Below, piece after piece: positions 43,876 to 52,490 of a stretch of DNA of 64,000 bases. A program made the translations under genes and the position numbers. The notes below the pieces were generated by a model. That model was not told where the DNA came from and did not search any database. It was given only the letters and a program-made list of their open reading frames with translations. The stretch's first letter is position 1. Every line of letters starts with the position of its first letter. The stretch spans positions 1,178,001 through 1,242,000 of the forward strand of contig CAVVAE010000004.1 in the NCBI GenBank assembly GCA_963746185.1, read 5' to 3'. Source of the stretch: CAVVAE01 sp963746185. GTDB lineage: Bacteria > Actinomycetota > Actinomycetes > Propionibacteriales > Nocardioidaceae.

Positions 43876-44454
43876 ATGCCTCTGACTCGACGCCGCGTCA
43901 CTTCCGCGGCTGACATGAAGGCCCTGGCCCATCCAGTCCGAATGGACGTCCTCGAGCTGCTCTTGGTGAACGGGCCGATGACAGCCTCAGATGCGGCCGC
44001 TGAGCTGAATCAGACGCCGGCCAACGTCTCTTGGCACCTGCGCAAGCTCGCCCAGCACGGCTTTGTCCGACAAGCGACGGGAGGCCCCGGTCGCCGACGG
44101 CCGTGGAAGCTCATCGCCGAGTCGCTGAGCTGGGGCGAGGACGCCGAAGACGCCGCCGCCGCAGAGGCCTTGCACGACGTCACACTCGAGCGCGAGCTGC
44201 AACATCTCCGCCTCGCGCTGGCTCACGCACCCGATGAGGCGCAGAAGTGGCGGGATGCCACCGAGGTCTACCAGTCGCGGCTCTGGCTGACGGCTGAGGA
44301 AGCCGCCGAGATCGGCGAAGAGATCCGCCAACTGTTCCTCCGCAAGGCCGAGGAGCGGCGTGATCCGGCCAACCGACCACCGCAGGCCCGGGTGATGGCA
44401 CTGATGGCCTGGGTGGTGCCGCATGGTCCCGACCCGGAAGGGCCATCGCGATGA
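43876..44454 (+). CDS. ArsR-family winged-helix transcriptional regulator
   Basis: 192 aa. An HTH domain (about residues 12-75) has ALAHPVRMDVLELLLVNGPM, AELNQTPANVSWHLRKLAQ and FVRQATGGPGRRRPWK. A helical C-terminal extension (about 80-190) contains RDATEVYQSRLWLTAEEAAEIGEEI, as in HTH_20 regulators of multidrug transporters. No metal-binding Cys motif is visible, so metal sensing is unlikely. The stop overlaps the MFS gene, its probable target. Confidence 0.9.
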   Translation: MPLTRRRVTSAADMKALAHPVRMDVLELLLVNGPMTASDAAAELNQTPANVSWHLRKLAQHGFVRQATGGPGRRRPWKLIAESLSWGEDAEDAAAAEALHDVTLERELQHLRLALAHAPDEAQKWRDATEVYQSRLWLTAEEAAEIGEEIRQLFLRKAEERRDPANRPPQARVMALMAWVVPHGPDPEGPSR

Positions 44455-45737
44455 AGGCCGCATTCCGCCAGCGCGGCTTTGGCCTGCTCTTCGTGGGGCT
44501 GCTGGCCAGCATGTTGGGCGACTCGCTGATGCTGATCGTGCTCGCGGTCTGGGTCAAGGACCTGACCGGCTCGAACGGGGCAGCCGGTCTGACGTTCTTC
44601 TTCCTCGCAGCACCGTCGATGCTCGCGCCGTTGGCCGGGATGTACGTCGACCGGGTCAAGCGTCGTACGCTGCTGATCTGGGGAAACCTCGCCTCGGCCC
44701 TCGCGGTCACCCCACTCCTCTTGGTGTCCTCACAAGACCAGGTCTGGATCATCTACACCGTCGCGGTCTTCTACGGCATCTCACTCGTCGTGTTGCCGGC
44801 TGGCCTGCATGGACTCCTCAAGGAAATGCTCCCCGAGCACATGCTCGTGGACGCCAACGCATCGCTGGCAACGACGAAGGAGGCGCTGCGCTTGGTCGGA
44901 CCTCTGGCGGGGGCGGGCCTGTTCACGCTGATCGGCGGTGGCGGCGTCGCGCTCATCGACGCTGCTTCGTTCATCGTGGCCGCAGTCGTGATCGGGGTGC
45001 TCAAGGTGAGCGAGGAGACGCCGCAGCGCGAGGAGACGCACTGGTCCGACGAGTTCATGGCGGGGATTCGGCACATTCGGCGCGACCGGGTGTTGCTCCA
45101 CACCCTGATTGCTGTGGGGATCGCGCTCCTGGTGGTCGGGTTCATGGAGTCCGCCGTCTTCGCCATGGTGGATGCCTTCGACAAGCCCGCCAGTTACGTC
45201 GGAGTCGTGGTCTCGGTACAGGGGATCGGAGCCATCGCGGGGGGCATCATGTCAGCCTGGCTGATCAAGAAAACGGGGGAGGCACGAGCGATTGCGCTCA
45301 GCCTGGTGATCCTCGCCATCGGACTCGCGATCGCCACGGCCTCGTCGCTCGCAGGCGTGTTCGTCGGTGTTGTCGTGCTCGGGTTCGCACTGCCGTTGTT
45401 CATCGTCGCGTTGTACACCTTGCTCCAACGTCGCACACCGAACCGGTTGATGGGCCGCGTGTCAACGGCGACCGATGTCATCCTCGGGACACCGCAGTCC
45501 TGCTCGATCGCGCTCGGTGCGCTCCTGGTCAGCCTGATCAGCTACCGCGAGATCTACTGGATCTCCGCGGTGGTGATCGTGGCGTCGGCGGTCTATCTGA
45601 TGCTCGCCCTCCGCGGCCATGTCGACACCTTCGACCCGGCGGACGTCGCCGGAGCCGAACCTGCGAGGGCGGGGTCTGACCCCCAGGCTCGAGACACCGT
45701 CGTGGGTCCGGGCGGCAGCGCCAAACAGGTGGAATAA
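44451..45737 (+). CDS. MFS transporter controlled with the ArsR regulator
   Basis: 428 aa with about 12 hydrophobic segments. The motif-A-like loop after helix 2 is MYVDRVKRRTLLIWGNL, and a second appears at LLQRRTPNRLMGRVST. The architecture (MFS_3/enterobactin exporter-like) suggests efflux. ATG 44451 overlaps the ArsR-family stop by 4 bp. Substrate unknown. Confidence 0.9.
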   Translation: MKAAFRQRGFGLLFVGLLASMLGDSLMLIVLAVWVKDLTGSNGAAGLTFFFLAAPSMLAPLAGMYVDRVKRRTLLIWGNLASALAVTPLLLVSSQDQVWIIYTVAVFYGISLVVLPAGLHGLLKEMLPEHMLVDANASLATTKEALRLVGPLAGAGLFTLIGGGGVALIDAASFIVAAVVIGVLKVSEETPQREETHWSDEFMAGIRHIRRDRVLLHTLIAVGIALLVVGFMESAVFAMVDAFDKPASYVGVVVSVQGIGAIAGGIMSAWLIKKTGEARAIALSLVILAIGLAIATASSLAGVFVGVVVLGFALPLFIVALYTLLQRRTPNRLMGRVSTATDVILGTPQSCSIALGALLVSLISYREIYWISAVVIVASAVYLMLALRGHVDTFDPADVAGAEPARAGSDPQARDTVVGPGGSAKQVE

Positions 45738-45825
45738 GGCCAAAAGCCCAGCGTCTGGTGACCCCATGCACCACTATTCTCATCAGGCACACATCGTGTC
45801 CGACATCCAAACAGGGGGAAAATTC

Positions 45826-46209
45826 GTGCGTTCCACTCGACTACTCGCTGCCTTTGCGCTGGCCTTCGGCCTGGCTCTCCCGGCGATCGCCACCACCGAG
45901 ACTGCCTCCGCGCAGCAGATGAAGCCACAGCGGGAAATCACCGCGACCGTCGTCAACGTGACGCGGACCAAGCTTCAGATGCGGGCAAAGGTGGCGAACT
46001 ATCCCAAGAAGGCGACGTTCCTTCAGCGCAAGCTCTGCAAGGGCTGCGCCTGGCACACGGTCGACAAGAAGCGGACCAGCTCCCATGGCCGGGTGGCATA
46101 CCCGGTCGGTGCTCCGTCAACGGGTCGCTGGTACTACCGCGTCGGTACGCCTAAGAACGCGCACTTCGCACGTTCCTACAGCGCGACGTACTACACCTAC
46201 CAGTACTGA
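45826..46209 (+). CDS. Small secreted protein of unknown function
   Basis: 127 aa. A clear signal peptide (RSTRLLAAFALAFGLALP, cleavage near ASA-QQ) is followed by a small basic domain with a Cys pair (CKGC), a Trp, and Gly/Tyr-rich strands (STGRWYYRVGTPKNAHF, SYSATYYTYQY). It looks like a small beta-sandwich. GTG 45826 has a GGGGGAA ribosome site; the longer frame from 45619 lies partly inside the MFS gene. No family recognised. Confidence 0.78.
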   Translation: MRSTRLLAAFALAFGLALPAIATTETASAQQMKPQREITATVVNVTRTKLQMRAKVANYPKKATFLQRKLCKGCAWHTVDKKRTSSHGRVAYPVGAPSTGRWYYRVGTPKNAHFARSYSATYYTYQY

Positions 46210-46240
46210 GCCAACCACCGAGCAGCTGACAAATACACGG

Positions 46241-46280
46241 CCGCTGGGCTCCGATCGCCTTGTTCGGGGGAGCTCAGCGG
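46241..46280. terminator. Bidirectional terminator between the secreted protein gene and ddl-like gene
   Basis: Stem CCGCTGGGCTCC (46241-46252) with GGAGCTCAGCGG (46269-46280), 12 pairs including one G-U, and a 16 nt loop. It lies at the convergent junction and overlaps the last codons of the ddl-like gene. Confidence 0.6.
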
Positions 46281-47245
46281 TTTGCTGCGCGCTCAGCCAG
46301 CCCCGCGAAGACCTTCCCGAGGTCAAGTCCCGCCGACTCGATTGACAGCGGTACGAGTGACGTCTCCGTCATCCCTGGGGCGACATTCACCTCGAGGAAC
46401 CACACGGTTCCGTCGGAGTCGACGATGAGATCGCAGCGCGACAGGTCACGTAGGCCGAGTGCCTGGTGGGCGGTTTGGGCGACTCGTGCGCATTCCGCGG
46501 CAGTCGCGTCGTCCAACTGAGCGGGTACGACGAACTCGGTGGATCCGGCCGTATAGCGCGCCGTGTAGTCGTAGACGCCACCGTCAGGGCGGATCTCCAC
46601 CGCAGGAAACGCCTGCGGGCCGTCGACTAGGTCAAAAACCGGCACCGTGACCTCGACGCCACGGACGCAGCGTTCGACCAGCGCGACCGGACCGTAGGAG
46701 AAGCAGCCCACCATTGCGCTCGGCAGGTCGTCGGGAGTGGCGACCAGGCTGCAGCCCAACGCCGAACCTCCCTTGGCCGGCTTGACGAAGAGCGGCAGCC
46801 CGAGGCGTTCGAGCAGCGCTTCCATGACCGCAGCCGCACCCACTTCACGGAACGTGTCTGCGGGCAGGGCCACGGACTCCGGCGTAGTGATCCCGGCGCT
46901 GGCAACCACCTGCTTGGCGATCGGCTTGTCAAAGGCCACTCGCGCTGCTGCTGGTGCAGCCCCGACATAGGGCACAGCGGCGAGTTCGAGCACCTCCCGG
47001 AGTGCGCCGTCCTCACCTGCTTCTCCATGGAGCAAGGGAATCACGCAATCGGGACGCTCCCGTCGCAACCATCCCATCAGCTCGGCGTCGACATCCCGAA
47101 TCGACGTCTCGACCCCGGCCGCGGTCATCGCCTCGGCAACCCGCCGGCCTGAACGTAGCGACACATCACGCTCATGGGAGAGGCCGCCAGCGAGGACGAC
47201 CACGCGTTGCCTCGTCCCCCGGCTCAGGTCAGTCACGTCAGTCAT
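46274..47245 (-). CDS. D-alanine--D-alanine ligase-like ATP-grasp protein
   Basis: 323 aa. Ddl features: VVVLAGGLSHERDVSLRSG at the N-terminus, LLHGEAGEDG, VKPAKGGSALGCSLV in the ATP-grasp lid, and FLEVNVAPGMTETSLVP at the metal site. It would make the D-Ala-D-Ala dipeptide or a related dipeptide. The organism's main ddl normally lies elsewhere, so this may be a second copy or a divergent ligase (inference). It follows the aminotransferase gene by 9 bp. Confidence 0.88.
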   Translation of the reverse strand: MTDVTDLSRGTRQRVVVLAGGLSHERDVSLRSGRRVAEAMTAAGVETSIRDVDAELMGWLRRERPDCVIPLLHGEAGEDGALREVLELAAVPYVGAAPAAARVAFDKPIAKQVVASAGITTPESVALPADTFREVGAAAVMEALLERLGLPLFVKPAKGGSALGCSLVATPDDLPSAMVGCFSYGPVALVERCVRGVEVTVPVFDLVDGPQAFPAVEIRPDGGVYDYTARYTAGSTEFVVPAQLDDATAAECARVAQTAHQALGLRDLSRCDLIVDSDGTVWFLEVNVAPGMTETSLVPLSIESAGLDLGKVFAGLAERAANR

Positions 47246-47254
47246 CGGTCTCCC

Positions 47255-48595
47255 TCAGCTCAGATCCGTGTGCGGGCCTTCGTAGCCGCGGGGGAGCGCG
47301 AGCTTGGTGGCGCCGAACGTCTCACGCAGCTCCACCTCGTCCGCGATCACGGTGGCCAACCGGCGTACCCCTTCGCGGATCCGTTCGGGTGTGGGGTAGC
47401 AGTAGCTGAGGCGCATACACCTGCTGCCGAACCCGTCGGCGTAGAACGCGGTGCCCGGAACGTAGGCAATCCGCGACGTCACCGCCCGCGGCAACATCGC
47501 CTTGGCGTCCAAGCCCTCGGGCAGCGTCAGCCAGACATAGAACCCGCCGGCCGGCTTGGTCCAGGTGGCGTGCGCGGCCAGGTGCTCGTCCAGGGCACCG
47601 AGCATGGTGTCGCGGCGCTCGCGGTACAGCTCGACGAAGTCCTTGATCTGGCTCTTCCAGTCCTGAGTGGTGAGATAGGCGCTGACGGCGAGCTGGCTGA
47701 ACGTGGGTGGGCACAGTGTTGCTGACTCTTGAGCGAGCACCAGTTTCTCTCGTACGGCGTGGGGCGCCAGCGCCCAGCCGACCCGGAAACCGGGGGCAAA
47801 CGTCTTGGAAAACGAGCCCAGGTAGACGATCTGCTCGGCATCGTCGGCGCGCAATGCGCGAAGCGGCTCGTCGTCGAAACCGAGCAGGCCGTACGGATTG
47901 TCCTCGAGCACCAGCAGGTCAGCAGCGCGGCAGATGTCGATGATCTCGACTCGTCGCTTTGTCGACAAGGTGACACCCGCCGGGTTGTGGAACGTCGGAA
48001 TCGTATAGAGGAACTTCGCCCTCTTGCCGGCGGCAGCGACGGCAGAGATGGCCTGCTGCAGTGCCTCCGGCACCAGACCGTGCTCGTCCATCTCGACGTG
48101 GACGACGTCGCACTGGTAGGCGCGGAACACTCCGAGGGCGCCGACGTAGCTGGGCGCTTCGCAGATCACCACGTCGCCGGGATCGCAAAAGACCCGGGTC
48201 ACCAGGTCGACGGCCTGCTGGCTGCCGACGGTGACGACGACGTCGTCAGGGTGGGCGGTGATCCCCTCGAGGGCCATCACCTCGCAGATCTGCTCACGAA
48301 GTCGCGGATCACCTTGCCCCGAGCCGTATTGCATCGCGACCACGCCGTGATCGCGCACCAGGTCGGCCACGGTATCGGCGACGGCGTCGATCGGTAGGCC
48401 TGAGATGTTGGGCATCCCCCCGGCCAGCGACACCACCTCGGGCCGGCTGGCGACGGCGAACAGGGCCCGGATCTCCGACGCCTTCATCGCCTGCGTGCGT
48501 TCGGCATAGCGGTCGACGTAGGAATCCAGCCTGGTCTGTCGGGCAGTAGGGGCAGCCATCGACCCACGAGGTGCGTCGTGGCTGGGCTCGTCCAT
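47255..48595 (-). CDS. PLP-dependent aminotransferase, class I/II (LysN/MocR-core type)
   Basis: 446 aa. Fold type I aminotransferase: SLAGGMPN, YGSGQGDPRLREQI, GSQQAVDLVTRVF, and the PLP Lys in YLGSFSKTFAPGFRVGW. It lacks the GntR DNA-binding domain of MocR regulators, so it is an enzyme, resembling 2-aminoadipate or valine-pyruvate type aminotransferases. ATG 48595 fits GGGGAG about 10 nt upstream. The pairing with a Ddl-like ligase suggests amino-acid supply for wall precursors (inference). Confidence 0.88.
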   Translation of the reverse strand: MDEPSHDAPRGSMAAPTARQTRLDSYVDRYAERTQAMKASEIRALFAVASRPEVVSLAGGMPNISGLPIDAVADTVADLVRDHGVVAMQYGSGQGDPRLREQICEVMALEGITAHPDDVVVTVGSQQAVDLVTRVFCDPGDVVICEAPSYVGALGVFRAYQCDVVHVEMDEHGLVPEALQQAISAVAAAGKRAKFLYTIPTFHNPAGVTLSTKRRVEIIDICRAADLLVLEDNPYGLLGFDDEPLRALRADDAEQIVYLGSFSKTFAPGFRVGWALAPHAVREKLVLAQESATLCPPTFSQLAVSAYLTTQDWKSQIKDFVELYRERRDTMLGALDEHLAAHATWTKPAGGFYVWLTLPEGLDAKAMLPRAVTSRIAYVPGTAFYADGFGSRCMRLSYCYPTPERIREGVRRLATVIADEVELRETFGATKLALPRGYEGPHTDLS

Positions 48596-48680
48596 GGACA
48601 CCATTCTCCCCGGAAGCCTTGCTGGTCCGCGGACTAGGATGCCTGACGAGACGTGCAGAAAAAGTGAGCAGGTGATCAAG

Positions 48681-48896
48681 GTGGCCCGTGTCGCATCGAT
48701 CGCGAAGGCGGTCACGGCCGTTGTTGGCGGGCTCGGCGTCGGTGCTGCCGGCGGATTCGTGACGTCACTCTTCCGTCGCAGACCTCAGACGACGTACACC
48801 AGCAGTTTCAGCGCTCCGGTGGCCGACGAGCATGCGGACGACCCCGCCTCGGCGGATGACCACGTCACCATCACCAACCCCCGCCCAGCGAGCTAG
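48681..48896 (+). CDS. Small membrane protein, hypothetical
   Basis: 71 aa. One predicted membrane helix near the N-terminus (ASIAKAVTAVVGGLGVGAAGGFV), then a basic patch (LFRRRPQTT) and an acidic tail (ADEHADDPASADDH). GTG 48681 is 8 nt after AGCAGG; GTG 48672 overlaps that site. It precedes the GNAT gene by 4 bp and is likely co-transcribed. No family recognised. Confidence 0.6.
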   Translation: MARVASIAKAVTAVVGGLGVGAAGGFVTSLFRRRPQTTYTSSFSAPVADEHADDPASADDHVTITNPRPAS

Positions 48897-48900
48897 TGCG

Positions 48901-49533
48901 ATGGGTCGACGGGTTGGTTCGGTCACGCTCGACAATGTCGACGCGCTTCCGATGCCGTGTCGTGAATGCGTCTTTTGGGAGGTCGGCAGCCGACTCGGCG
49001 ATGCGGCCGGCAAGGACGACTGGATCTCATCGGTCCTGCTCGACTGGGGCTCGTGCGGCCGGCTGATCTACGTCGACGGAGACGTCGCAGGCTTCGCGTT
49101 GTATGCGCCTCCGGAGTACGTCGCCCTGACGCATGCCGTCGGCGGGAGCACCGTCAGCGCCGACGCCGTCTTGTTGACGACCGCTCGCATCTTGCCCGAG
49201 TACGCCGCAGCAGGTCTCGGCAGAGTGCTCATCCAGTCGGTCGTCAAGGACTTGATGGGACGACGGGGAATCCGGGCGATCGAGGCCTTCGGTGACGCCC
49301 AGGGGCACGAGAACGGCTGCGTGGTGCCGGCGCGGTTCCTCACCGCAGTCGGCTTCAAGACGGTCCACCCGCATCCGCGCTACCCCCGGCTGCGGCTCGA
49401 CCTGCGGAGCGTCGTGAAGTGGCGAGACGAGATGGAGACGGCGCTGGAGCGGTGGCTGGGTGCGATCCGGCCCGAAAAGAAGAGTGGGCCCGTAGGCGTA
49501 AGCCCACGGACCCCTCCGCCTCAGCAGCATTAA
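48901..49533 (+). CDS. GNAT family N-acetyltransferase
   Basis: 210 aa. The CoA-binding region reads ILPEYAAAGLGRVLIQSVVKDL, with WDEVGSR-type N-terminal Cys residues (MPCRECVFWE) seen in a conserved actinobacterial subgroup next to the thioredoxin genes. The substrate is unknown. The last 20 residues are Pro/Gln-rich and overlap a GTGGGC/GCCCAC stem (49484-49507) that may act as a terminator. It converges with trxA. Confidence 0.85.
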   Translation: MGRRVGSVTLDNVDALPMPCRECVFWEVGSRLGDAAGKDDWISSVLLDWGSCGRLIYVDGDVAGFALYAPPEYVALTHAVGGSTVSADAVLLTTARILPEYAAAGLGRVLIQSVVKDLMGRRGIRAIEAFGDAQGHENGCVVPARFLTAVGFKTVHPHPRYPRLRLDLRSVVKWRDEMETALERWLGAIRPEKKSGPVGVSPRTPPPQQH

Positions 49534-49572
49534 GCGTCGCAGCTCAGCGTCGAGACAACCCTCCCGCTGCGA

Positions 49573-49902
49573 TCAGGCGTCGATGAACTCTGACAGCTGG
49601 TGGAGCAGGGCGGCCTTCGGCTGCGCACCCACGATCGACTTGACGAGCTCGCCGCCCTTGTAGACGTTGATTGCCGGAATCCCGGTCACCCGATAACCAG
49701 CAGGCGTCACCGGGTTCTCGTCGACGTTCATCTTCACGAACGACATCTTGTCGCCGTGCTCGTTGGCGATCTCGTCGAGGATGGGGCCGACCTGGCGGCA
49801 CGGACCACACCACTCAGCCCAGAAGTCGACGAGCACAGGCTTGTCGGACTCCAGGACGGTCGAGGCGAATTCGCTGTCGGTCACGGGGGGGAGGTTGCTC
49901 AT
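49573..49902 (-). CDS. trxA: Thioredoxin
   Basis: 109 aa. The active site is WCGPC (Cys32, Cys35) within VDFWAEWCGPCRQVGP, with the cis-Pro segment TGIPAINVYKGG. It reduces protein disulfides and is recharged by the TrxB encoded 118 bp upstream. Confidence 0.97.
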   Translation of the reverse strand: MSNLPPVTDSEFASTVLESDKPVLVDFWAEWCGPCRQVGPILDEIANEHGDKMSFVKMNVDENPVTPAGYRVTGIPAINVYKGGELVKSIVGAQPKAALLHQLSEFIDA

Positions 49903-49931
49903 TCAGTGCTCCTGGTTCGGTGGGCTGCGAC

Positions 49932-49989
49932 GGTGGGTGGCTGGGGTGTCGGTGGGTGGCCTGGGGTGTCGGTGGGTGGCTGGGGTGTC
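49932..49989. repeat. Short tandem repeat in the trxB-trxA gap
   Basis: Three consecutive copies of a 19-20 bp unit GGTGGGTGGCTGGGGTGTC (49932-49950; 49951-49970 with one extra C; 49971-49989) are followed by a partial copy. They fill the space between trxB and trxA. It is G-rich on the plus strand, with runs that could form alternative structures; on the trx mRNA it is C-rich. Confidence 0.85.
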
Positions 49990-50020
49990 TGTGGGTGGGC
50001 GATATTTGAGCGACGGTAAC

Positions 50021-50962
50021 TCAGCCGTCCGACAGGCTCGCCAGGTGACGCTCAGAGTCGAGCGAGGCGGCACAGCCGGTGCCGGCTGCAGTGACGGCTT
50101 GGCGGTATCGGTGGTCAACGAGGTCGCCGGCGGCGAAAACCCCCGGCAGGTTGGTCAGAGTGGTGGAGCCTTCGACGAGTACGTAGCCTTCGTCGTCGAG
50201 GTCGACCTGGCCGCGGACGAGTTCGGAGCGCGGCTCATGGCCGATCGCAATGAACAGCCCGGTGGCGTCGAGGGTCCGGGTCTCACCGGTCTTGGTGTCC
50301 TTGATGACGACACCCTCGAGGTGGTCGTCGCCAAGGAGACTGTCGACTTCGCTGTTCCAGGCGAACTCGATCTTGTCGTTCGCCATTGCGCGGTCGATCA
50401 TGATCTGGCTGGCCCGGAGCTGGTCACGGCGGTGGATGATCGTGACTTTCGAGCCAAACCTCGTCAAGAAGGTGGCCTCTTCGATCGCGGAGTCGCCACC
50501 GCCGACGACGGCGATGTGCTGTTCACGGAAGAAGAAACCGTCGCAGGTCGCGCACCAGCTGACGCCATGGCCCGACAGGCGGTCTTCATTTTCGATGCCA
50601 AGCTTGCGGTAGGACGAACCCATCGCCAAGATCACGGTCTTTGCGTGGTGGGCCGTGCCGGCGGAGTCGGTGACGATCTTGATGTCACCGGTCAAGTCGA
50701 CGTCGGTCACATCGTCGGGGACGAGTTCGGCTCCGAACTTCTCGGCCTGCTTTCGCATGTCGTCCATCAGTGCCGGACCCATGATTCCGTCAGGGAAGCC
50801 GGGGAAGTTTTCGACATCGGTCGTCGTCATCAGCGCGCCACCCGCGGTGACGGATCCTTCGAAGACCAGCGGGTGAAGGCTGGCTCGACCGGCATACAGC
50901 GCAGCGGTGTAGCCCGCCGGGCCGCTTCCGATAATGATGACGTTGCGAACGTCCGAAGACAC
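50021..50962 (-). CDS. trxB: Thioredoxin-disulfide reductase
   Basis: 313 aa. FAD-binding IIGSGPAGYTAAL near the N-terminus, redox Cys pair CATC (Cys137, Cys140), NADPH-binding VVGGGDSAIEEATFL, and C-terminal GVFAAGDLVDHRYRQAVTAAGTGC. It passes electrons from NADPH to thioredoxin. It sits in the usual actinobacterial sigM-anti-sigma-trxB-trxA order. Confidence 0.97.
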   Translation of the reverse strand: MSSDVRNVIIIGSGPAGYTAALYAGRASLHPLVFEGSVTAGGALMTTTDVENFPGFPDGIMGPALMDDMRKQAEKFGAELVPDDVTDVDLTGDIKIVTDSAGTAHHAKTVILAMGSSYRKLGIENEDRLSGHGVSWCATCDGFFFREQHIAVVGGGDSAIEEATFLTRFGSKVTIIHRRDQLRASQIMIDRAMANDKIEFAWNSEVDSLLGDDHLEGVVIKDTKTGETRTLDATGLFIAIGHEPRSELVRGQVDLDDEGYVLVEGSTTLTNLPGVFAAGDLVDHRYRQAVTAAGTGCAASLDSERHLASLSDG

Positions 50963-51066
50963 TGCGCCTCGATTCGTTGTTGAAGGCGCGGCTGTCTGAA
51001 GGGCGGTCAGAAATGGTCAGCCACGCTGAAGATGTCAACCGATCTTAGGCGTAAATCATTCCCGGT

Positions 51067-51837
51067 TCAGTAGCCGGAGCGGAAAAGCAGGCGCGTCTCG
51101 TCTGAGCATGCGACGACCGTCACAGTGCGAGCCAGTTCATCGAGGCTGAGGACGGCCGGCCGCCCCTGGAAGACGACATACGCGTTCTGGTCGGCGGCGA
51201 GCGCATCGGCCGTCGTGCGAGCGTGGCAGTTGCGGGGCACCCTCGCAGCGCTCGGGCTGGTCGCAAACTCCCGAGCAAACGGGACCACCTTGTCCTTGGT
51301 CAGCGTGGGCACGGGGTCAGCGGACGCACCGCCACTCTCGTCGCTCTCAGAGCCTCCGAGCTGGTTCTCGGCGTCGCCCGGTCTGGCGTTATCACCTGAG
51401 GAACCGCCGGCCGCGCTGTCAGACTGGCTGTCGCCTGAGCCCGTGAGTCCGTTGTGGAGCACGGCTCCGCCGGCAGCGAGCGCTACCACCGTCGCCGCGG
51501 CACCGAGCAGGAGCGGTGCCCATCGGCGGTGGGTGGGTGTCGTGGGGGTCCCCTCCGACGTACGCCGGTCGGCTAACGAAGGAACGCCGGCGGCGCGCTC
51601 GGCACTGGCGCGGTTGATCGCGGCCTCGATCGAGTTCGCCACCTGATCCGGCATGGTCACGGGCTGGCGCCCGGCCTCGGCCAGCAGTCCTGAAACGTCC
51701 GTCAGCCGCTCACCGACGTCGGTGCAGGCCGAGCAGTCGGCAAGATGGGCAGACACCTCCGCAGCCTGGTCAGCGGGCAGCAGGCCAGCCTGGAGGTCCG
51801 CGATCTGCTCGATCGGGGGATGCTCGGCGGCGGTCAC
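51067..51837 (-). CDS. Membrane anti-sigma factor for the SigM-type ECF sigma factor
   Basis: 256 aa. An N-terminal zinc-finger anti-sigma motif (His31, Cys35, Cys38 in SAHLADCSAC), a cytoplasmic linker, one transmembrane helix (about residues 107-127) and a Gly/Ser/Asp-rich extracytoplasmic region ending in a small domain with ATSPSAARVPRNCHART. It should hold the sigma factor inactive until an envelope or redox signal. Its start overlaps the sigma gene stop by 4 bp. Confidence 0.9.
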   Translation of the reverse strand: MTAAEHPPIEQIADLQAGLLPADQAAEVSAHLADCSACTDVGERLTDVSGLLAEAGRQPVTMPDQVANSIEAAINRASAERAAGVPSLADRRTSEGTPTTPTHRRWAPLLLGAAATVVALAAGGAVLHNGLTGSGDSQSDSAAGGSSGDNARPGDAENQLGGSESDESGGASADPVPTLTKDKVVPFAREFATSPSAARVPRNCHARTTADALAADQNAYVVFQGRPAVLSLDELARTVTVVACSDETRLLFRSGY

Positions 51838-52490
51838 GTGCGTGATCCTCCATGCTTCGAACGGTCGGCGGGCTCGGTGCCCGTCGAGTCGGGGGTTGAT
51901 AACGATTCGACGTCGGTCGCGTCTCGTTGGTTCCGCCGATATTGCTGAAGCAGAGGCACCAATCGAGCCCGGCCGCGTGAGCAGCGGCTCTTGACCGTGC
52001 CGGGAGCGCAGTCCAAGATCGCGGCCGCCTCTTCGACGGAATAACCCTCCATGTCGACGAGTACGAGGGCTGCCCGCTGGTCATCGCCAATCCGCGCGAG
52101 CGCGGCCATCACGTCGGCCCGGCGCTCGCTGTCCTCCGAGGGATCAGGGTCTGTGCTGGCCAGTCGCGAGGAGCGCTCCTCATCCTCCGGAAGGGGTTCG
52201 GTCGCCCTGGATTGCCGTCGCCGGAGCCGGTCGAGGCACGCGTTGACGACGATCCGGTGGAGCCAGGTCGTCACTTGTGCGTCCCCGCGGAACGTCTCGG
52301 CCCGGCGAAACGCCGAGATCAGCGCGTCCTGCAAGGCGTCGGAGGCCTCCTCGGCGTCGCCCGTCGTACGCAGTGCCACCGCCCACAGCCGGTCACGGTG
52401 CCGGCGGACGAGCTCGTTGAACGCCTGCGGATCGCCATCGACGTGAGCACGGATCAGCTCGGCATCGTCTCGCTGATCCGGATCGCTCAC
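51834..52490 (-). CDS. sigM: ECF RNA polymerase sigma factor SigM
   Basis: 218 aa. Region 2 (about residues 20-90) has ALQDALISAFRRAETFRGDA; region 4 (about 125-180) has LVDMEGYSVEEAAAILDCAPGTVKSRCSRG, a typical HTH. The position before trxB and after the murJ/kinase genes matches mycobacterial sigM. It probably controls thiol or envelope stress genes. It overlaps the pseudokinase gene upstream and the anti-sigma gene downstream, so all three are coupled. Confidence 0.93.
   Translation of the reverse strand: MSDPDQRDDAELIRAHVDGDPQAFNELVRRHRDRLWAVALRTTGDAEEASDALQDALISAFRRAETFRGDAQVTTWLHRIVVNACLDRLRRRQSRATEPLPEDEERSSRLASTDPDPSEDSERRADVMAALARIGDDQRAALVLVDMEGYSVEEAAAILDCAPGTVKSRCSRGRARLVPLLQQYRRNQRDATDVESLSTPDSTGTEPADRSKHGGSRT

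Noticed and set aside
44423..45679. 418-residue frame overlapping the MFS gene
   Set aside because: It is same-strand, shifted by one frame, and very Arg/Gly/His-rich; the MFS frame has proper membrane helices and motif A.
45619..45825. Longer N-terminus for the small secreted protein
   Set aside because: It would start inside the MFS gene and hide the signal peptide; GTG 45826 has a good ribosome site and starts directly at the signal sequence.
47255..48595. MocR-type transcriptional regulator
   Set aside because: The protein has the aminotransferase domain but no N-terminal GntR winged helix.
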